From NCBI GenBank assembly GCA_951394045.1, contig OX595997.1, positions 930,001 to 994,000 on the forward strand: a stretch of 64,000 nucleotides of DNA, read 5' to 3'. Below, piece by piece: positions 58,688-64,000 of the stretch. The notes under the pieces are model-generated. The model was not told the origin of the DNA and ran no database searches. It saw only the letters and a list, made by a program, of their open reading frames with translations. Numbering within the stretch: position 1 is the stretch's first letter; every line of letters starts with the position of its first letter. The DNA is from Nitzschia sp. DOCU1 (lineage: Eukaryota; Bacillariophyta; Bacillariophyceae; Bacillariales; Bacillariaceae). A program made the position numbers and the translations under genes.

Positions 58688-61600
58688 ATGAAAATAGATG
58701 CAGTATCTCAACGTGGAGAGTATGCCTCGATCAATATGAATCCAGACAACAACAGCAACGAGAACGAGAAGGATCACCCCTCGCTGCAAGAGGACAATGA
58801 TGAAAACGACCATCCGCCGGAAGATCCGCCACAATCGGAGCTTGGCGGCAATGACGACGACGACGCTGACTCTAATAGTAGTGTACTGAGTGATGCTACC
58901 GTGGAACCAGATCATGACATGGCAGATTCGTTATCCTTTGCCAAGGTGTGCGAGCGCCTGGAAACCGTCTGGGCTCTCAAATTTCGACGAAAGAAACCCA
59001 CCTTGGACGAACGGAAACGGTACTTGTTGCCGCCGCCATTGTTACAGAAAATGGAATCACAGTCACTCTTTCCACTGTTTCGTCTATTAATGCCCGACAT
59101 TGATTCATCCCGGAATACAGCAATGAAAGAAAAGGTCATTGCGCAAGCTTATTGTGACGTCGAAGGCTTTGCCAAGGGAACGCGCAACTATGAAATGTTG
59201 TTTTCCTACACGGATCCCACCAAAGTTCCAGACAAGACGGCAGGGGATCTCAGTCTAGTTGTTCAACATATGCTCAAGCAAAGAATTCCGGATCAGCCTA
59301 GTAAGCTCACCGTGGGGCAAGTCAATGAACTGCTAGATGAACTGGCGGCTATTGGACAGCGGCGCCGGGGCAGCTATAGTCATGAATGGCGTGAAAGCCA
59401 GAATGAACAGTCCGGGGGACCCAAAAAGAAAAAGAAGGAGACCAGTATCAGTACACAACGTGAATATTGGCTTCGAAAAGTCATGAACAAAGGTCTGTCT
59501 CCGCTCGAACACAAGTGGCTAGTCCGGATTCTGTTGAAAAAAATGGAGTTTGGAGTCGGCTGGAAGGCAATCTTGGTGTATTACAATAAATTCTCTATGC
59601 AGTTATGGAATTCTCATCAATCACTCAAGAATCTTTGTGGAAAGTTGGCGGATCCCGACTTTTGTGCGAGCCTAGAAGCGGAACAAGCGAGAAAGGAGGC
59701 CTTGCAGCTAGCCAAGGACGCACATGGAGCCAACCGCTGGGAACCTCAAGAGCAACGGGCTGCCTTGGGCAATACAATTGCACCCATGCGATCGAGTCGA
59801 GTCTTTTTTGACGACTGCATGTTCAAGCTTCAACAAAATCATGCCGAATATCTCAAGAGTCTTCCTCCACCGGCCGCGGCCCTTCGAGAGAGTCTCGCTC
59901 TGCGATTACCTGCCATTTGTGCCGAAATCAAGTATGACGGTGAACGATTCATTGCGCACGTCAAAGACGGACAGGTCACAATGTTGACACGGAATGGGAA
60001 ATGGTACAGTCAACTGTACAGTCCAGTTCTGGGACCTCCCATTCGCAAAGCTCTCTCCAAGTATCGTGTCAATGTCATTTTGGATGGGGAAGTCGAGGCT
60101 TGGGGCGATGGACGTCAGGAATTGATTCCATTTGGAAACAATCGAACGGTAGCTAATGCTCGTCGAGAATACTTGCGGCGTAATGGACTTTTGGAATCCA
60201 TTGACCAAAATCTACATGTTGGTCCAGATGGATCGGTGTCGAATCCAAATGTCATGCTGGCATCTGACGATTTCCGTTTTATCAAGCTCAAAGAAAACGA
60301 CAATGAGACACAAGCAGGAAAGGATTGTTGGTTACAGTTTCTGGTGTTTGACATTCTCTATGTGGACGGCCCGGACGCGAAAAGACTCTTTCGCGATTGC
60401 CTCATGGAGGATGAATCCATTGTTCCAGGTAGTCTACTTCACTTTACGCTCTTGCAGCGCAAGATCATTTTGCATCAGCTCTTGACGGAACAACCCAATC
60501 AAGTGGAAATTGGTAAAACTGTGGTTATTCGGCCGAACGGGGACTATGTTCGGGGCGAAAAATATTTCACAATGACCGATCCACTGTTGGACGAAGGCGG
60601 GTTTCCAGCGGCCCTGTTGGACTCGACTCAGACCGCTATTCAAGGATGCATGCCTCCAAATATTCTTGAGTTGGATCGTTTGAGATGCAAGGGTCGGAGC
60701 GATGCCGAGATATGTCGGTTGCGGTCAAAGGCGGTAGAAGAATTTTACACGACAGTGGTGGAAATCCACAAAATGGAAGGTTTGTTGCTAAAGGACCTAG
60801 CATCTCCGTACATACTTGGACAAGCATCCAAGGGCCGCAAATATTGGCACAAGTTCAAGCCTGATTATGAGCAAGGCGAGAGCATCGATGTAGTTATCAT
60901 GGGCGCCTTTTTCGCGACGGGGCTTCGCAACTCTGGCCGATTTTCCAGTTTTTTGTGCGGGATAGTTGACGAGAACGATGCTACGGCATTCATGCCTCTT
61001 CTCAATATCAATGGGGGATCGATTTCTCACGATAAACTCAAAAGGATTTTGGAGTTGACGGGGTACCGTCCAGCCACTGACGAAGAACCATTCCAAGCAG
61101 GAAAGTGGTTTGAGACTGAAGAACCAGGGAAAACGTTGCCAGACTTTATCTCTCATCGTTCGTACCAGCGAAGTGCCAAAGAAGGCTTCACAGGGTGGAC
61201 CGAAGACTTTGATGGTTGGACATTCAGCAAGAAGACCTATCCGGACCTGTGGATTCACCCCGATGATTCTTTTGTCTTGGAAATCAAAGGGCAAGAGTTT
61301 GTCAAAAGCGATGAATATTCGGCTGGTTTGACAATGCGTTTTCCTCGAATCAAACGTGTCCGCCACGACGAATTCGACGGTGATGCCAAAACAGCTTATG
61401 ACGCTGATACTCATCGGTTGCTTTTCCAACTGTATTGTGAAACGTTCCGCCAGCGTCAGGAACAGACGAGTGGCATTCTAAACTCATTCTCACATTCGGC
61501 CACGTCGACGAATGCTATGATTTCCTTCTCCCAGTCCCGGTTTCTTACACCGGAAGAATATACCGGGAAGAAGACAAAGCGAAAAGGGAAAACTAAGGCG

Positions 61601-62779
61601 TTATCTCCAGCCAAAGTGCCCAAGGTGACGCACGTCAAGTCTCGGGCCCTTGCAGGAGTTTCCTTTACTGTTCTTGAAGGCAACTATTCATTCGACGTGG
61701 AAAGTTTGGAAGCCCAAGATGCCAAGGACAATGGCTGGTACGACGAGGCACTGAAAGTCAAATCCAAAGAAGACATAATGGAATTCATCCTTGCTCATAG
61801 TGGAAAGGTGCTTGTATCGGCTGATCTCGACGATACCCTGGTGCTCGGTGGACGAGTCAACGATGCCAAGGTCATCAAACACATGGACGCAATCGCATAC
61901 GCGCGATCATATACAGCGGGAACAAAGGTGCCAAAAACGAAGAAAGCTTTGTTGTTACAGAAGATCGCCGATGACGAAGGTATACTCAAGTGGACGTATG
62001 TGTTTTCAATTGTTCACCGATGGCTTGCCGACCAGTTGCGGCATTCTCAGGTCGGTGAGACTTCCACACGCACGATCAAGGAGACAAGTGAGTGGCTCTT
62101 GCATCCCAAGGCACATGACTATTTAGTCAAGAGTAGTGTGAAAGTGGGCTCCAATGATCACATTTTTGATCTCGAGCACCCCGACAGTATTACCAAAATC
62201 GAACTTTTGCGTGCTCTTGAAGAATACGGAGACAAAGAATCTGCTGATTATCGGGTCCGCCCCTGGCAGTACGAGTTCATTCACTCGATTGACTTGGAAG
62301 ATCGACGGTTTCTGCAATCATCCACTCTTGATGAAAGCTACGGAGTTGGCGGCTCCTACGAATTTGAAGCTATTATTATCTATCCAGACATTTTCCTCGA
62401 TGGGTTTGGGCTTGGGACTGCTCAAGACGCATTTATCGTTGATCTTGATGAGAAGGGGGAGAAGCGGTGGACGGAGTGCCGCGGCGAGAATGCAGATGAC
62501 GTAGCTTCTGTCCTCCCCCTTGCTTCGGCCTCGGGCGCCATCGTGACGCCATATTTACACAATGGTGTGACCCACGTGCTGACAGACTTAGCGGGAGGAC
62601 TTGGCTACATAGCGGCTTGTGCCGGCGGCAAAAAGCACTTTGTCAGCTATGAAAGGGGTGAAGCAGTAATTTCTCGTCTTGGCGCCCTTGGCATTTTGGA
62701 CAGGGTCAAGCTGGTTTCGCCTGGGTGGGTTCGAACTCAATGGCGACAACGGCGAGAGCATGATGCTGTGAGCGTGTGA
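58688..62779 (+). CDS. LIG4: DNA ligase IV, ATP-dependent (1363 aa)
   Basis: Seals double-strand breaks in non-homologous end joining together with XRCC4. Starts at the ATG at 58688. After an acidic, Asn-rich extension (1-80), the alpha-helical DNA-binding domain covers ~85-330. The catalytic core follows: motif I EIKYDGERF with adenylated Lys415, motif III FLVFDILYVDG, motif IV EGLLLKDL, motif V YWHKFKPDY. The C-terminal part has two BRCT-like blocks: one starting LAGVSFTVLEGNYS, the second ending HFVSYERGEAVISRLG...VKLVSPGWVRTQW. This order, core then tandem BRCT, is specific for ligase IV. It is about 450 residues longer than the human enzyme, from the acidic N-terminus, core insertions, and extra sequence within and between the BRCTs. 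No intron. Confidence 0.94.
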   Translation: MKIDAVSQRGEYASINMNPDNNSNENEKDHPSLQEDNDENDHPPEDPPQSELGGNDDDDADSNSSVLSDATVEPDHDMADSLSFAKVCERLETVWALKFRRKKPTLDERKRYLLPPPLLQKMESQSLFPLFRLLMPDIDSSRNTAMKEKVIAQAYCDVEGFAKGTRNYEMLFSYTDPTKVPDKTAGDLSLVVQHMLKQRIPDQPSKLTVGQVNELLDELAAIGQRRRGSYSHEWRESQNEQSGGPKKKKKETSISTQREYWLRKVMNKGLSPLEHKWLVRILLKKMEFGVGWKAILVYYNKFSMQLWNSHQSLKNLCGKLADPDFCASLEAEQARKEALQLAKDAHGANRWEPQEQRAALGNTIAPMRSSRVFFDDCMFKLQQNHAEYLKSLPPPAAALRESLALRLPAICAEIKYDGERFIAHVKDGQVTMLTRNGKWYSQLYSPVLGPPIRKALSKYRVNVILDGEVEAWGDGRQELIPFGNNRTVANARREYLRRNGLLESIDQNLHVGPDGSVSNPNVMLASDDFRFIKLKENDNETQAGKDCWLQFLVFDILYVDGPDAKRLFRDCLMEDESIVPGSLLHFTLLQRKIILHQLLTEQPNQVEIGKTVVIRPNGDYVRGEKYFTMTDPLLDEGGFPAALLDSTQTAIQGCMPPNILELDRLRCKGRSDAEICRLRSKAVEEFYTTVVEIHKMEGLLLKDLASPYILGQASKGRKYWHKFKPDYEQGESIDVVIMGAFFATGLRNSGRFSSFLCGIVDENDATAFMPLLNINGGSISHDKLKRILELTGYRPATDEEPFQAGKWFETEEPGKTLPDFISHRSYQRSAKEGFTGWTEDFDGWTFSKKTYPDLWIHPDDSFVLEIKGQEFVKSDEYSAGLTMRFPRIKRVRHDEFDGDAKTAYDADTHRLLFQLYCETFRQRQEQTSGILNSFSHSATSTNAMISFSQSRFLTPEEYTGKKTKRKGKTKALSPAKVPKVTHVKSRALAGVSFTVLEGNYSFDVESLEAQDAKDNGWYDEALKVKSKEDIMEFILAHSGKVLVSADLDDTLVLGGRVNDAKVIKHMDAIAYARSYTAGTKVPKTKKALLLQKIADDEGILKWTYVFSIVHRWLADQLRHSQVGETSTRTIKETSEWLLHPKAHDYLVKSSVKVGSNDHIFDLEHPDSITKIELLRALEEYGDKESADYRVRPWQYEFIHSIDLEDRRFLQSSTLDESYGVGGSYEFEAIIIYPDIFLDGFGLGTAQDAFIVDLDEKGEKRWTECRGENADDVASVLPLASASGAIVTPYLHNGVTHVLTDLAGGLGYIAACAGGKKHFVSYERGEAVISRLGALGILDRVKLVSPGWVRTQWRQRREHDAVSV

Positions 62780-63567
62780 ACGTCATGAGAGCATGTGGCA
62801 GAAGATAGTCGACCAATAATGACGAACAAGAGGTGACAGGATGCTCCTCGATGGGATTGGCGGCTAGGTGATTTAAAACCACCCCAGCGGTAATGGAAAT
62901 GTCATCAAGGTACCAGTAGGCCGTCTCTGGCTAGTTTACGTACCTGGCATCTTCGCCATAGTACCAGTAAACGCTGCATAGCTACGCATGACGAGCAGCA
63001 GCGAGCGATGAATCTAACTACTGAGTAGTATCTATCTATTATTATGTCGAGGTCTTCGACTAAGAGGAATGTTCGATGGTCGGGCGGTTCAACTTCGTAT
63101 GCATTGATATTCTTGACACCGAGATGTCATTTAGCAACAACGTCACCCGAAATGACTTTACAAGAATGTCCTACTTGAGGTTCGCCTTGGTCTCTACGGG
63201 TGGTCCGGCAGGAAGACAAAAGGAAATTTATCAACAAGGTTAAATCTTTTTCCATCGATCTACGTCAAAATGTCGATCCTCCTAAATAGGAATTCGACAC
63301 ACTGGGACGTAATATTGCCCAGAAAAGCCCAATAAAGAATCTCTTTGACGTTTTCCAAACTTCCGGCGTATCCATTGGGCCCGTAGAAAGCTACACAAGG
63401 ACCTCACTCCAATATCCAACTTCCAGTCATAACGGAGGAATACCGGCAAAAAGCAAGCGAAGGATCGCGAATCAAAATCCATTCACCGGAGCACGTATTT
63501 TGCGCCGCGGGCAGGCACATCCAGCGTAAAGTGAACGACCTCTATTTCTTCTTTCGCACCGTATCCA
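62780..63567. other. Intergenic region
   Basis: About 790 bp after the ligase stop. No gene or repeat recognised. Confidence 0.4.
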
Positions 63568-64000
63568 ATGGAACAAGCAAACAATCTGGCATCAAACGGA
63601 ACGCACCGTCTACTGAATAGGGAAACCAAGACTTTCTCGACATCCACCAACACTAACGATTCGAGTAGTAGCGCCAATATGACCGATCACCATGAGGAGA
63701 TCGTAAACCTTTCTGATTTCCACGACAAAATCAGGGGGGGCGCGTACATGAGCGCTTCAAGTGAAGACGATGATAGTTCTAGTTCCGGGGGCTCTTCGTA
63801 CAGGCGTCGTTCGTCAGCATCAACAGATGGTTCTAACAGCGACTTGGAATCGTTGACGGGGCGTCAGGACACGAAAATTGCGGCGAAATTGCGCCTGACG
63901 GTGATTGCTCTCTTCGTTGCCATGGGGATTCTGTTTCCAATCATAATTTATATGACAACGAGTTCGAATGAAGTTGAAAATTTTGAGGATACCTTTCACG
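63568..64000 (+). CDS. Membrane protein N-terminus, partial; perhaps a receptor-type nucleotide cyclase
   Basis: Frame open from the ATG at 63568 to the window end (144 codons). A Ser/Asp-rich cytosolic tail (SEDDDSSSSGGSSYRRRSS) precedes one transmembrane helix (LRLTVIALFVAMGILFPIII), followed by TSSNEVENFEDTFH. In diatom receptor-type guanylate cyclases and related receptors, a similar tail, helix and E-x-F-x-x-x-F start of the extracellular region is common; that assignment rests on memory of the pattern and is tentative. The rest lies outside. Confidence 0.5.
   Translation, partial: MEQANNLASNGTHRLLNRETKTFSTSTNTNDSSSSANMTDHHEEIVNLSDFHDKIRGGAYMSASSEDDDSSSSGGSSYRRRSSASTDGSNSDLESLTGRQDTKIAAKLRLTVIALFVAMGILFPIIIYMTTSSNEVENFEDTFH

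Noticed and set aside
17846..62779. A DNA-repair gene cluster (ERCC4 fusion, RAD54, ligase IV)
   Set aside because: The three genes are 27 and 6 kb apart with unrelated genes between them; eukaryotic gene order gives no support for a functional cluster.

Overview
The window looks like nuclear DNA of a pennate diatom or a close stramenopile relative. The evidence is: short GT-AG introns (69-101 nt, one of 487 nt) in otherwise compact genes; plastid proteins whose N-termini read as a signal peptide followed by an aromatic residue at the predicted cleavage point; a Ty1/copia element of the kind common in diatoms; and a small duplicated protein family resembling lineage-specific diatom families. 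No species can be named from sequence alone. No tRNA, rRNA or CRISPR array was recognised.

Layout. 1-2657 (-) is the 5' part of a non-LTR retrotransposon: ORF1, then an ORF2 whose endonuclease domain runs off the window, joined by an overlapping TAATG stop/start. It lies 130 bp downstream of a 1383-residue disordered protein gene (2787-6938, -). Next come a 2-oxoglutarate/Fe(II) dioxygenase-like protein (7609-9489), GTP cyclohydrolase I (10066-10905), an HD-domain phosphohydrolase-like protein (11242-12639, -), a coiled-coil protein with SP repeats and a KEN box (14563-17340), and a 1349-residue protein (17846-21895, -) that joins a ubiquitin-like domain, a MUS81/XPF-type ERCC4 nuclease, SUMO-interacting motifs, a RING-H2 finger and two RanBP2-type zinc fingers.

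23038-36796 is accessory-like. Two inverted type II membrane proteins with GH99/WbsX-like domains flank a tandem pair of small paralogous genes. The second small gene is split by a complete 6617-bp copia element (28171-34787, coding on -) with apparently identical 304-bp LTRs and a 5-bp target duplication (GATTT). The insertion is very recent, and the host reading frame would close exactly without it.

37587-62779 is a dense housekeeping stretch, mostly divergent or convergent gene pairs: a plastid PDZ-ferredoxin protein; a large AT-hook protein; a protein with a seryl-tRNA-synthetase-like N-terminal arm; homogentisate phytyltransferase (tocopherol synthesis) facing phosphomannomutase; a six-exon RAD54 with an added bromodomain and RanBP2 finger; SRP receptor alpha facing the SNARE YKT6; a C2-domain protein facing DNA ligase IV. 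A membrane protein, perhaps a receptor-type cyclase, starts at 63568 and runs off the end.

Three proteins concern DNA double-strand-break or fork repair (ERCC4/RING fusion, RAD54, ligase IV), but they are spread out and do not form a cluster. The best candidates for something undescribed are the UBL-ERCC4-SIM-RING-ZnF fusion, the RAD54-bromodomain-RBZ fusion, and the copia element's hydrophobic Pol N-terminus behind a single in-frame TGA.
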